A stretch of DNA of 64,000 bases from Azonexus sp. (GTDB taxonomy: Bacteria; Pseudomonadota; Gammaproteobacteria; Burkholderiales; Rhodocyclaceae): NCBI GenBank assembly GCA_031274715.1, contig JAISPT010000010.1:1-64000 (forward strand), written 5' to 3'. A program made the position numbers and the translations under genes. Under the pieces are notes generated by a model, which did not search any database, was not told the DNA's origin, and was given only the letters and a program-made list of their open reading frames with translations. Positions 18,745 to 27,578 of the stretch are shown piece after piece (position 1 is the stretch's first letter; each line of letters begins with the position of its first letter).

Positions 18745-20142
18745 TCAGGCCCCGTCGTTGTGTAGCACCGCGTGGCGCCGGGCGTAGAGGAAATAAACGA
18801 CCAACCCCAGCGCCAGCCAGACCAGGAAGGCGATCCAGGTCATCTTTTGCAAGTGGGCCATCAGGAACAGGCAGAAAGCCACCGACAGCAGCGGCACCAC
18901 CGGCACGCCGGGGCAGAGGAAGGCGCGCGGCAGTTCCGGGTGGGTGCGGCGCAGCACCAGCACGGAAATGGAAATCAACGTGAAGGCCGCCAGCGTACCG
19001 ATATTGATCAATTCAGCCAGCACGTTGAGCGGCACGAAGGCGGCGATGGCGGAAAAGACGATGCCGACGGCCCAGGTGGCGACATGGGGCGTCGCGTGCA
19101 CCGGGTGCACCGCCGACAGCCGCCGGGGCAGCAGGCCGTCGCGCGACATGGCGAAAATGATGCGGGTCTGCCCGTAGGTCATGACCAGAATCACCGTCGT
19201 CATGCCGACGATGGCGCCCAGGTCGACGAAGCCCGCTACCCACTTCTGGCCGGCCACTTGCAGCGCCAGGGAAACCGGATGGTCGATCCCGGCGAATTGC
19301 TGGAAGGGCACGATGCCGGTCATGATCGCCGCCATCGCCACGTACAGCACGGTGCACACCGCCAGCGAGCCGATGATGCCGATCGGCAGGTCGCGGCGTG
19401 GATTGCGTACTTCCTCGGCGGCCGAGGTCACGGCGTCGAAACCGATGAAGGCGAAAAACACCAGCGCCGCCGCGCTGAACACGCCGGCCGCGCCGAAAGG
19501 GGCGAACGGCCGCCAATTGGCCGGCTCCACATGCCAGACGCCGACGGCGATGAAGAGCAGCACGACGCTGATCTTGATGATCACCATCACGTTGTTGAAA
19601 CGGGCCGACTCGCGCACGCCATGGGCCACCAGGGCGGTGATGGTCAGCATGATCAGCAGGGCCGGCAGATTGATCAGGGTGACGACCCCCGGCAGCGCAC
19701 CGGGCGCGGCGGTCAGCGCCGTCGGCAGGCCCAGGCCAAACCCGGCCAACAGTGACTGGAAATAGCCGGACCAGCCGACCGACACCGCCGAGGTGGCCAA
19801 CCCGTACTCCAGCAGCATGTCCCAACCGATCATCCAGGCGACAATTTCGCCCAGCGTGGCGTAGCAATAGGTGTATATGGAGCCGGAAACCGGGATCGCC
19901 GAGGCGAACTCGGCATAGCACAGCGCGGCCAAGCCGCAGGCCAGGGCGGCGATGACGAAGGACAGCATCAGCGCCGGTCCGGCGGTCAGCGCGCCGGTGC
20001 CGGTGAGCACGAAGATGCCGGTACCGACGATGGCGCCGATGCCCATCAGAACCAGATCAAGCGGACCGAGTACCTTCTTCAGGCCATCGTTGCGGGCCAC
20101 GGCCAGCATGGCGTCGATGTTCTTGGTGCGGAATAAATTCAT
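18745..20142 (-). CDS. APC-superfamily amino-acid permease
   Basis: About 466 aa with 12 predicted helices. The start at 20142 is set by AGGGGATT upstream and removes a non-hydrophobic extension. The first helix (LVLMGIGAIVGTGIFVLTG) holds the unwound GxG substrate-binding motif of APC carriers, and a CAT/YfnA-like pattern continues (FFAFIGFDAVTSAAEEVRNP in TM6-7). Probably imports a cationic or neutral amino acid with protons. No metabolic partner is adjacent. Confidence 0.88.
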   Translation of the reverse strand: MNLFRTKNIDAMLAVARNDGLKKVLGPLDLVLMGIGAIVGTGIFVLTGTGALTAGPALMLSFVIAALACGLAALCYAEFASAIPVSGSIYTYCYATLGEIVAWMIGWDMLLEYGLATSAVSVGWSGYFQSLLAGFGLGLPTALTAAPGALPGVVTLINLPALLIMLTITALVAHGVRESARFNNVMVIIKISVVLLFIAVGVWHVEPANWRPFAPFGAAGVFSAAALVFFAFIGFDAVTSAAEEVRNPRRDLPIGIIGSLAVCTVLYVAMAAIMTGIVPFQQFAGIDHPVSLALQVAGQKWVAGFVDLGAIVGMTTVILVMTYGQTRIIFAMSRDGLLPRRLSAVHPVHATPHVATWAVGIVFSAIAAFVPLNVLAELINIGTLAAFTLISISVLVLRRTHPELPRAFLCPGVPVVPLLSVAFCLFLMAHLQKMTWIAFLVWLALGLVVYFLYARRHAVLHNDGA

Positions 20143-20272
20143 CCAATCCCCTGCGGCGGACGGTTCCGCCAGATCCGCGCTGGATGGCCGGCGATAAAAC
20201 CCCGAATAATCGTCCCGATAGTAGCAAAATCGGTTCCGTAACGACGGGGTGGGGCGTAATCCGCTGCCAAAC

Positions 20273-20299
20273 AAAAAAACGGGCCATCAGGCCCGTTTT
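20273..20299 (-). terminator. Rho-independent terminator after PEP-CTERM gene
   Basis: On the minus strand a GGGCC-TGAT-GGCCC hairpin extended by flanking A/T pairs runs into a T-run (plus-strand A at 20273-20279). It lies 28 bases past the stop at 20327 and separates that gene from the permease. Confidence 0.88.
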
Positions 20300-20326
20300 C
20301 TGGTTTGACTGGCAGATTTCCGCTAT

Positions 20327-21067
20327 TCAGGAAGCCAGCTTGTTACGACGCCGGATGCCCACGGCGGCGAGGAGGGCGGCGCTGGCAAGCGCCAGGCTTC
20401 CCGGCTCCGGGACATTGCTGCTGCCACCACCGCATTGCCCCAAGGCGCAAGGCGAAGCGGGCATCATGGGCATGGGGGGGTCGCCGACGTTAAGAGGGGC
20501 ATAGAGCCATGAGGTTTGGTAAGGCGCATCGGTCGCACCATAACTGGCGGTGAATCCGAATGGGCTGCCTCCATCAACAATTTCACCAGGGGCTAAATAA
20601 TTGCCCGGAGTAATAGCACTCATACCCGTACACCATTCCCCACCCCAAACGCAGTATCCGTACCAATGGATCACCTCGGTAACGCCTGCGAATGGCGAAT
20701 TCGACCAGTCGGGGTCGGTCATCCAGGCCGCGACACCGGTCCATCCGGTATCGGGATTGGCGACGCCGATCTTAGCGATCTCGTAGTCCCACCCCCACGG
20801 AGATGTAATGTTTGTGATCCCCATATCGGCATAATAGGGAAGCTCGAAATCGATGATAAAGGGTGCGGCACTCCAATCCTCGTCCCCATTCCCGTTCCAG
20901 TAGCTGTCGTTATAAACCCCGAAGGCATACTGGTAACTTCCGCCAACCTGGGTAACTTCACCGGTCACGTGGTCCAGTTGTATCCATTCAGCCTGCGCCT
21001 GGGGAGCGCACAGAGCAGCCAGCGAGAAAACGCCGGCCAGCGCGGTCATATGTCGTTTTGTTATCAC
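20327..21067 (-). CDS. PEP-CTERM sorting-domain protein
   Basis: About 246 aa, predicted exported. The start is a GTG at 21067: a perfect AGGAGGT lies just upstream, while the nearest ATG (18 bases further in) would be too far. A signal peptide ends near APQAQA. The mature part is Trp/Tyr/Asp-rich with two Cys pairs (YGYCVWGGEWCTG; SPCALGQCGGG). The C-terminus is a complete PEP-CTERM anchor: VPEPGSLALASAALLAAVG plus IRRRNK. Such proteins are processed by exosortase (EpsH) and linked to exopolysaccharide or the cell surface. The exosortase is not in the window. The mature function is unknown. Confidence 0.85.
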   Translation of the reverse strand: MITKRHMTALAGVFSLAALCAPQAQAEWIQLDHVTGEVTQVGGSYQYAFGVYNDSYWNGNGDEDWSAAPFIIDFELPYYADMGITNITSPWGWDYEIAKIGVANPDTGWTGVAAWMTDPDWSNSPFAGVTEVIHWYGYCVWGGEWCTGMSAITPGNYLAPGEIVDGGSPFGFTASYGATDAPYQTSWLYAPLNVGDPPMPMMPASPCALGQCGGGSSNVPEPGSLALASAALLAAVGIRRRNKLAS

Positions 21068-21449
21068 GATACCTCCTGTTAAAATTCCTATAGCATGCAA
21101 GTCATATGCCATATCTAAAATAGATAATAAAAACATGTGGTTGATGAACTTCATGGCTGTGTGGCGCATGGGCTGTGTAAGGTTTTCCGACAGTCTATGC
21201 GGGAATATAGCCCCTTCCCGATCCCGAGCTACCCTTCAACCCGGAACGGCTATTGACCGACCGGTCAGCGGTTTCAGCCAACTGCTAAGCCGCTATGGCA
21301 GATGCTGTCCGAGGTAGAACTCGAAGCGTTGGGCCGGTGTTTCCCCGAGAAGGAAGAATCTGCTGTTCAATGGCAAGATCAACAAACCGCTGGTCAACGA
21401 GTGCCGGTGGGTGTGAATGGTGGCATCCGCGTCGCAGTTTTTTTGCGCT
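21068..21449. other. Intergenic region, no gene supported
   Basis: 382 bases upstream of the PEP-CTERM gene and past the 3' end of the P-type ATPase. It holds a TGACC-N4-GGTCA inverted repeat at 21254-21267 and short open frames with no family resemblance or ribosome site. I see no RNA gene. Confidence 0.5.
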
Positions 21450-24176
21450 TCAGCGGTTCAGGTAGATCGCCAAACCGCTGCGGCGGATGGCTAGTTTTTC
21501 CAGTTCGGCAACGACAAACACCAGCAGGCCAGCCCCCGCCACCTTGAGCCATTCGAGCGGACTCAGGTCGGTCGAACCGAACACGGCATGCATCGCCGGC
21601 AGGTGGGTATAGGCGAATTGCAGCGGCAGGCAGGCGGCGATGGCCAGCAGGACGGCGCGGTTGCCGGTCAGGCCGTCACGGTTGAGCACCGGGGCGAAGA
21701 TGAAGCGGCTGTTCAGCAGGTAGAACATTTCCGCCGCGACCACGGCATTGACGGCCATCGTGCGCGCTGTTTCGATGCTCGTGCCGTGGTGCAGCTCCCA
21801 CAGGAACAGCCCGAGCGCGCCGGTCATCATCAGCACCGAGATCAGCACCACGCGCCAGATGAAGAAGCCGGACAGCAATGCTGTACCGGGCGGGCGCGGG
21901 CGGCGGTTCATGATGCCGCGCTCGGCCGGCTCGAAGGCCAGGGCCAGCCCGAGCGTGCTGGAAGTGACCATGTTGATCCACAGCACCTGGGCCGGCGTCA
22001 GCGGCAGGGCCAGTTCGAAGAGAATGGCGGCGATCACGACCAGGCCCTCGCCGCCATTGGTCGGCAGCATGAAGAGGATGAATTTCTTCAGGTTGTCGTA
22101 CACGGCACGGCCTTCGCGTACCGCCGCCGCGATGGTGGCGAAATTGTCGTCGGCCAGCACCATGTCGGCAGCCTCCTTGGCTGCTTCGGTACCCTTGCCG
22201 CCCATCGCCACGCCGACATCGGCGCGTTTGAGGGCAGGAGCGTCGTTGACGCCGTCGCCGGTCATCGCCACCACCTGGCCGTCGTCCTGCAGCGCCTGGA
22301 CCAGGCGCAGCTTGTGTTCCGGGCTGGCCCGGGCGAACACGTCCACTTCCCAGGCCACGCGGCGCAAGGCGTCGTCGTCCATGAGCCCGATCTCGGCACC
22401 GGTGATGGCCGGCTTGCCGACGCCGATGGCCAATTGCGCGCCGATGGCGCGCGCCGTCTCGGCATGATCGCCGGTGATCATCTTGACCCGGATGCCGGCG
22501 CGGTGGCACTCGCCGACGGCGCGCACGGCTTCCTCGCGCGGCGGGTCGACGATGCCGGCCAAGGCCAGCATGACATAGCCGGATTCCGTATCGGCGAAGT
22601 CCAGCCACGGCCCTTGCGGCGCGGCCCGCTTATAGGCCAGGGCCAGCACCCGCAGTCCCTGGGCGGCGGTGTCGGTGGCCATGCGCCGCCAGGTGTCGAC
22701 ACCGAGCGGCCGTTCGCCATCGTGTTCCAACTGCCGGGCGCACATGTCGAGGATGCGCTCCGGCGCGCCTTTGACGAACAGCCACGGCGCGTTGCCGCCG
22801 TCGGTATGGTAGGTAGCCATGAAGCGGTGCTGCGATTCGAAGGGAATGGCGTCGAGCCGCGGCCAGGTTTCGCTGCCCAGCTGCCGGGTAAAGCCGGTCT
22901 TGGCCCCGAGGACCAGCAACGCGCCTTCGGTCGGATCGCCCTCGACGCGCCACGAGCCGTCCTCCTCGCGCAAGCGGGCGTCGTTGCACAGCACGCCGGC
23001 GCGGATCGCCAGCCGTAGCGCCGGATAATGTTTGGGGTCGACGATGCGGCCGTCGATGCTCAGGTCGCCGACCGGGGCATAGCCGACGCCGCCGACGTCG
23101 AACACCTGGTTGCTACAGACGACGCGCTGCACCGTCATCTCGTTTCGGGTCAATGTGCCGGTCTTGTCGGAGCAGATCACCGTCACCGAACCGAGCGCCT
23201 CAACCGCCGGCAAGCGGCGGACGATGGCGTGGCGGCGGGCCATGCGCTGCACGCCGAGCGCCAGGGTGACGGTCATGATTGCCGGTAGGCCCTCGGGAAT
23301 CGCCGAGGCGGCCAGCGCCACAACCATCATGAACATTTCCGCTGGCGCATGTCCGCGCCAGACAGTGCCGAGCAAGAAGGTAGCGGCCGAGATGCCGAGG
23401 ATGGCGATGCCCAGGAAGCGGCCGAAGCGGTCGATCTGGCGCAGTAGGGGCGTCGTCAGATGCTGGATGCCGGACAACATCTGGTTGATCCGGCCCAGTT
23501 CGGTCGCTGCACCGGTCGCTACGACAAAGCCGGCGGCTTGGCCGTAAACCACCAGCGTGCCCGAATAGGCCATGCCGAAGCGGTCGGCCAGCGGCGCGTC
23601 GGCAGCGACAACGGTGGCGGACTTCTCGACTGGCAGCGATTCGCCGGTCAGGGCGGCTTCCTCGACGCGTAGTTCCTTAACCGCGACCAGGCGCAGATCG
23701 GCCGGCACCCGGTCGCCGGAAGTCAGCACGACACGATCGCCCGGCACCAGGTCGGCGGCGTCGATTTCCCGTCGGTGTCCGTCGCGAATCACCGTGGCAT
23801 GCGGCGACAGCATGGCGCGGATGGCGTCGAGTGCCGATTCGGCCTTGCCTTCCTGGATGAAGCCGATGACGGCGTTGATCACCACCGCCGCCATCAGCAC
23901 GCCGGTGTCGATCCAGTGCCCGAGCAGGGCGGTGATCACGGCGGCTCCCATCATCACGTACAGCAGAATGTTGTGGAACTGCCCGAGCAGGCGCCGCAAC
24001 GGGCCACGCTGTTGCGGCGGCGCCAGCCGGTTTGGCCCATGCTGCGCCCGGCGGTGGCTGGCTTCCTCGTCGCTCAGGCCGTTCGTTCCGGTCTGCAGCA
24101 GCTGCTCGACCTCGGCCGTGGTCCGGGTGTGCCAAGGCGGGATTGGCGGATGATCGACGGTCGCGCGCTTGCTCAT
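21450..24176 (-). CDS. P-type cation-transporting ATPase (P2-like)
   Basis: About 908 aa. In order: N-terminal cation-ATPase domain, actuator TGES, CSDKTGTLTRNEMT (phosphorylated Asp), nucleotide domain, and TGDGVNDAPALK hinge. The TM4 motif PEGLPA and a TM5 Asn/Glu pair (LPTNGGEGL) are as in SERCA-type pumps, but the TM6 motif reads NMVTSST where Ca2+ pumps have an Asp (NxxTD). That Asp is also missing in a large bacterial subfamily of unknown specificity, so calcium should not be assumed; Na+ or another cation is possible. The start at 24176 is chosen because the upstream extension is Pro/Thr-rich and unsupported. Confidence 0.9.
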   Translation of the reverse strand: MSKRATVDHPPIPPWHTRTTAEVEQLLQTGTNGLSDEEASHRRAQHGPNRLAPPQQRGPLRRLLGQFHNILLYVMMGAAVITALLGHWIDTGVLMAAVVINAVIGFIQEGKAESALDAIRAMLSPHATVIRDGHRREIDAADLVPGDRVVLTSGDRVPADLRLVAVKELRVEEAALTGESLPVEKSATVVAADAPLADRFGMAYSGTLVVYGQAAGFVVATGAATELGRINQMLSGIQHLTTPLLRQIDRFGRFLGIAILGISAATFLLGTVWRGHAPAEMFMMVVALAASAIPEGLPAIMTVTLALGVQRMARRHAIVRRLPAVEALGSVTVICSDKTGTLTRNEMTVQRVVCSNQVFDVGGVGYAPVGDLSIDGRIVDPKHYPALRLAIRAGVLCNDARLREEDGSWRVEGDPTEGALLVLGAKTGFTRQLGSETWPRLDAIPFESQHRFMATYHTDGGNAPWLFVKGAPERILDMCARQLEHDGERPLGVDTWRRMATDTAAQGLRVLALAYKRAAPQGPWLDFADTESGYVMLALAGIVDPPREEAVRAVGECHRAGIRVKMITGDHAETARAIGAQLAIGVGKPAITGAEIGLMDDDALRRVAWEVDVFARASPEHKLRLVQALQDDGQVVAMTGDGVNDAPALKRADVGVAMGGKGTEAAKEAADMVLADDNFATIAAAVREGRAVYDNLKKFILFMLPTNGGEGLVVIAAILFELALPLTPAQVLWINMVTSSTLGLALAFEPAERGIMNRRPRPPGTALLSGFFIWRVVLISVLMMTGALGLFLWELHHGTSIETARTMAVNAVVAAEMFYLLNSRFIFAPVLNRDGLTGNRAVLLAIAACLPLQFAYTHLPAMHAVFGSTDLSPLEWLKVAGAGLLVFVVAELEKLAIRRSGLAIYLNR

Positions 24177-24452
24177 GATGGGCCTTGTCGTCGTGATGGG
24201 CGGGCCGGAAGCCGGCTCAGGACCGGCGGCAGACGATCTGGTCAAATTCTACCGCCACCCGCCGCTTCGTCCAAACACCGCGCCGGCCGGTACCCACTGC
24301 AGCTTGGCGTCCCGTCGTTACGCAGGAAGAACCGCTAGTCCGGCACGAGCTATTGCCGGATTGTGATAAGCAAATAGACAATCATTCTTTCGGCGGCACG
24401 GCTGACCTCCCTAGACTCCGTTCCACCCGAAATGAACTCAGCGGAGTCCCTC

Positions 24453-25460
24453 ATGAAAGTCAAAACCATCCTCGGCCGTCTGCTAGCCGCTTCTCTTGTC
24501 GCTGGCCAAGCGCTGGCCGCCGACATTACCCTGCTCAACGTCTCCTACGATCCGACTCGTGAGCTATATCAGGACTACAACGCCGCCTTCGCCAAGTATT
24601 GGAAGGCGAAGACCGGCGACAACGTGACCGTCAGGCAGTCGCACGGCGGTTCCGGCAAGCAGGCGCAGTCAGTCATCTACGGCCTGGACGCCGATGTGAC
24701 GACGCTGGCGCTGGCTTACGACATCGACGCTATCGCCGACAGAGGGCTGGTTCCCCTGGATTGGCAGAAGCGCCTGCCGCACAATGCCTCGCCCTATACC
24801 TCGACCATCGTCTTCCTGGTGCGCAAGGGCAACCCGAAGGGCATCAAGGACTGGAAGGACTTGGTCAAGCCGGATGTGGCTATCGTCACGCCGAACCCGA
24901 AGACTTCCGGTGGTGCCCGCTGGAACTACCTGGCGGCCTGGGCCTACGCCCTCGAACAGCCGGGCGGCAATGAAACCAAGGCTAAGGAATTCGTCGGCCA
25001 GATCTTCCGCAACGTCAAAGTGCTCGATTCCGGCGCCCGCGGTTCAACCACCACCTTTGTCGAGCGCGGCATCGGCGACGTACTGCTGGCCTGGGAAAAC
25101 GAAGCCTATCTGTCGTTGAAGGAACTGGGTAACAAGTTCGAGATCGTTGTCCCCTCGCTGTCCATTCTTGCCGAACCGCCGGTGGCGCTGGTCGACAAGA
25201 GCGTCGACAAGCATGGCACGCGCAACGTCGCCCAAGCCTACCTCGATTACCTGTACTCGCCGGAGGGCCAGGAAATTGCTGCACGCAACTTCTACCGGCC
25301 GCAGGACGCCAAGGTGGCAGCCAAGTACGACAAGCAGTTCGTCAAGACCAAACTGGTGACCATCGACAAGGTCTTCGGCGGCTGGCGTAACGCCCAGAAG
25401 GCGCATTTCGCCGACGGCGGCACCTTCGACCAGATCTACCTGTCGAGCGGCAAGCGTTAG
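24453..25460 (+). CDS. Sulfate/thiosulfate-binding periplasmic protein
   Basis: About 335 aa. Signal peptide MKVKTILGRLLAASLVAG up to ALA, then the Sbp/CysP fold: LLNVSYDPTRELYQDYN, the ligand loop QSHGGSGKQAQSVIYG, and TSGGARWNYLAAWAYA. It captures sulfate or thiosulfate for a CysTWA importer. The start follows GCGGAG. No permease or ATPase gene is adjacent, so it is an orphan receptor here and must work with components encoded elsewhere. Confidence 0.92.
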   Translation: MKVKTILGRLLAASLVAGQALAADITLLNVSYDPTRELYQDYNAAFAKYWKAKTGDNVTVRQSHGGSGKQAQSVIYGLDADVTTLALAYDIDAIADRGLVPLDWQKRLPHNASPYTSTIVFLVRKGNPKGIKDWKDLVKPDVAIVTPNPKTSGGARWNYLAAWAYALEQPGGNETKAKEFVGQIFRNVKVLDSGARGSTTTFVERGIGDVLLAWENEAYLSLKELGNKFEIVVPSLSILAEPPVALVDKSVDKHGTRNVAQAYLDYLYSPEGQEIAARNFYRPQDAKVAAKYDKQFVKTKLVTIDKVFGGWRNAQKAHFADGGTFDQIYLSSGKR

Positions 25461-25558
25461 AGACGCGGCCAGCAGGACAGGGCGCCGGGCGGCCCCGCTC
25501 TATTTGTTGTACGGATTATTGCTATGCTCTGCGTTGGCTCGTTTTTCACTAGAACAAC

Positions 25559-26998
25559 ATGAACAAAATTCTTCCGGTTGTCCTTTCTGGCGGCTCCGGT
25601 ACACGTCTGTGGCCGCTGTCGCGGGAAAAATATCCCAAGCAGTTACTACCGTTGATCGGCAAGCAGTCAATGTTGCAAGCCACAGTGACTCGTCTCGATG
25701 GGCTGGACGGTTTGGCCGAGCCGCTGCTGGTGTGCAACGAGGAGCATCGTTTCGTCGTTGCCGAGCAGATGCGTCTGCTCGGCAAGCAGGGACGAGTGCT
25801 GCTTGAGCCGGTCGGGCGCAATACCGCGCCGGCACTGACACTGGCCGCATTATGGGCGAGAAAGCAGGGGGGTGACCCGGTGCTGGTGGTGATGCCGGCC
25901 GACCATGTGATTCTCGACGAAGCGCTTTTTCGGGAGGCGGTGGCACGTGCCGTGGCGCTGGCCGAGGCAGGCAGGGCAGTGACATTCGGCATCACGCCGG
26001 ATTGCCCCGAGACGGGGTACGGCTATATCCAGCAAGGAGCGGCCCTGGCCGGCGACAGCGGCGCTTATGAACTGGCTCGTTTCGTCGAGAAGCCAGATCG
26101 CCAGACGGCGCAAGCTTATCTGGATGCCGGCGATTTTCTATGGAACAGCGGTATCTTTGTAATGCGCGCCTCGACCTGGCTGACGGCGCTTGAATTGTGT
26201 CGGCCGGATATTCTGGCCGCCTGTCGAGCATCGCTGGAGAGGGGCTGCGAAGATGGCGATTTCGTGCGTGCCGATCCGGCCGCCTTTGCCCAGTGCCCTG
26301 CCGATTCGATCGACTACGCAGTGATGGAGCGACTCACCGGCAGCACCGCCGGCTTGCCGAAAAGCGCGGTGATTCCGCTGGCAGCAGGCTGGTCCGATGT
26401 CGGAGCCTGGGATGCGTTGTGGAAAGTCCTGCCCAAGAGTGAGGACGGCAATGCCTGGCGTGGCGACGTGCTGCTGGAGGGGTGTCGCGACACTCTGGCC
26501 ATTGCCGAAAACCGTCTGGTTGCCTGCATCGGGCTGCGCAACATGGTGGTGGTTGAAACCAACGATGCGGTACTGGTCGCCCACCACGAGGCAACCCAGG
26601 ATGTGAAGAAGGTCGTCGATCGCCTGAAAGGCGAGGGGCGGGCCGTGGCACAGTGGCATCGCAAGGTCTACCGGCCCTGGGGCTGGTATGACGGCGTCGA
26701 TTCCGGCGAGCGTTTCCAGGTCAAGCGCATCGGCGTCAAACCCGGTGCTGCGCTGTCGCTGCAGATGCATCACCACCGTGCCGAGCACTGGATCGTGGTC
26801 AGTGGCACGGCGCGCGTGACCAAGGATGACGAAGTGTTCCTAGTCAGCGAGAACCAGTCCACCTACATTCCGCTTGGCGTCAAGCATCGCCTGGAAAATC
26901 CGGGGATCGTGCCGCTTGAGATGATCGAGGTGCAGTCGGGTAGCTATCTCGGCGAGGACGACATCGTCCGCTTCGAAGATACCTACGGCCGGCGTTGA
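25559..26998 (+). CDS. manC: Mannose-1-phosphate guanylyltransferase / mannose-6-phosphate isomerase (bifunctional)
   Basis: 479 aa. The N-terminal nucleotidyltransferase has GGSGTRLWPLSREKYPKQLL and FVEKPD; the C-terminal third is a type II cupin (RPWGWYDGVDSGERFQVK, MHHHRAEHWIVVSGTA), giving the isomerase. It supplies GDP-mannose for exopolysaccharide or O-antigen. No other polysaccharide gene is next to it. A large imperfect palindrome begins 8 bases after its stop. Confidence 0.95.
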   Translation: MNKILPVVLSGGSGTRLWPLSREKYPKQLLPLIGKQSMLQATVTRLDGLDGLAEPLLVCNEEHRFVVAEQMRLLGKQGRVLLEPVGRNTAPALTLAALWARKQGGDPVLVVMPADHVILDEALFREAVARAVALAEAGRAVTFGITPDCPETGYGYIQQGAALAGDSGAYELARFVEKPDRQTAQAYLDAGDFLWNSGIFVMRASTWLTALELCRPDILAACRASLERGCEDGDFVRADPAAFAQCPADSIDYAVMERLTGSTAGLPKSAVIPLAAGWSDVGAWDALWKVLPKSEDGNAWRGDVLLEGCRDTLAIAENRLVACIGLRNMVVVETNDAVLVAHHEATQDVKKVVDRLKGEGRAVAQWHRKVYRPWGWYDGVDSGERFQVKRIGVKPGAALSLQMHHHRAEHWIVVSGTARVTKDDEVFLVSENQSTYIPLGVKHRLENPGIVPLEMIEVQSGSYLGEDDIVRFEDTYGRR

Positions 26999-27006
26999 TC
27001 GGTTTT

Positions 27007-27109
27007 ATTCCGTTTTTAAATCAGCCGAGTACGCGAAGGCGAAGCGCAGACAGTACGGCTGTACGACAAGCGAAGCCGACAAAGTAATCGGTTGATTTGG
27101 AAATGGAAT
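27007..27109. repeat. Imperfect ~103-bp palindromic repeat between convergent genes
   Basis: Outer arms 27007-27028 and 27088-27109 are inverted repeats matching at 18 of 22 positions; all four differences are transitions. Inside are GTAC...GTAC pairs and repeated CGAAGC blocks. The element fills the space between manC (stop 26998) and the convergent gene whose stop codon starts at 27109. It looks like a dispersed REP-type element and may double as a terminator. Confidence 0.7.
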
Positions 27110-27480
27110 TAGTCGAAAAGCAGGGCCGCCGCTACTTGGCGGCCTTCGCTGGCGAGGATGTTGTAAGTCCGGCAGGCGGCTGGCAGATCCATGATTTCCA
27201 GACCGATGCCAGTCTGGGCGAAGGGCTTCAGCCATTGTGCCGGCGGAAAGCGCAGCCGGCTGCCGGTGCCGAGCAGGATGATGCCGACTTGCAGTTCGAG
27301 CAGCCGCTCCAGATCTCCAGCGCTGAGCGTCGCGGCCGTGGCTTCGGTCCAGCCGGTGACGATCGATTCCGGCCGCACGATCAGATTGCCGGTGTGCCGT
27401 TCGTGGTTGACGGCGACATAGCCGTCGCCATGGGCGGTAAACAAATTGAGGCCGGCAGCGTTGGAAAGATGGAGTTTCAC
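27109..27480 (-). CDS. Mth938-like domain protein (DUF498/NDUFAF3 family)
   Basis: 123 aa, soluble. The family pattern is clear: NLIVRPESIVTGW, then a helix and LLELQVGIILLGTGSRLRFP, and a C-terminal DLPAACRTYNILASEGRQV. Homologues include mitochondrial NDUFAF3; bacterial function is not established. Its stop codon lies at the edge of the palindromic repeat. About 100 bases separate it from divergent alaA. Confidence 0.85.
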   Translation of the reverse strand: MKLHLSNAAGLNLFTAHGDGYVAVNHERHTGNLIVRPESIVTGWTEATAATLSAGDLERLLELQVGIILLGTGSRLRFPPAQWLKPFAQTGIGLEIMDLPAACRTYNILASEGRQVAAALLFD

Positions 27481-27578
27481 TGAGCAATTGTCCCGAAAGG
27501 CCCGCCGAAATTGCGGTGCCCCATACGTTAAAGTAGGATTATAGCTTTGGCCGAATTGCGCCGAGACGGACTGCCTTC

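Noticed and set aside
21254..21267. TGACC-N4-GGTCA inverted repeat as a TetR-type operator
   Set aside because: Only 5-bp arms, no regulator gene nearby and over 180 bases from the nearest start; likely chance in this composition.
21302..21547. Small open frame (81 codons) starting MLSEVELEALG in the gap before the P-type ATPase
   Set aside because: No ribosome site or recognisable family, and its second half overlaps the ATPase gene end. Another frame here reads LLFNGKINKPLVNECRWV and then stops; I could not place it.
24177..24452. Possible riboswitch or small gene in the gap between the P-type ATPase and the sulfate-binding gene
   Set aside because: No conserved riboswitch core or extended pairing could be seen; a simple promoter region is sufficient.
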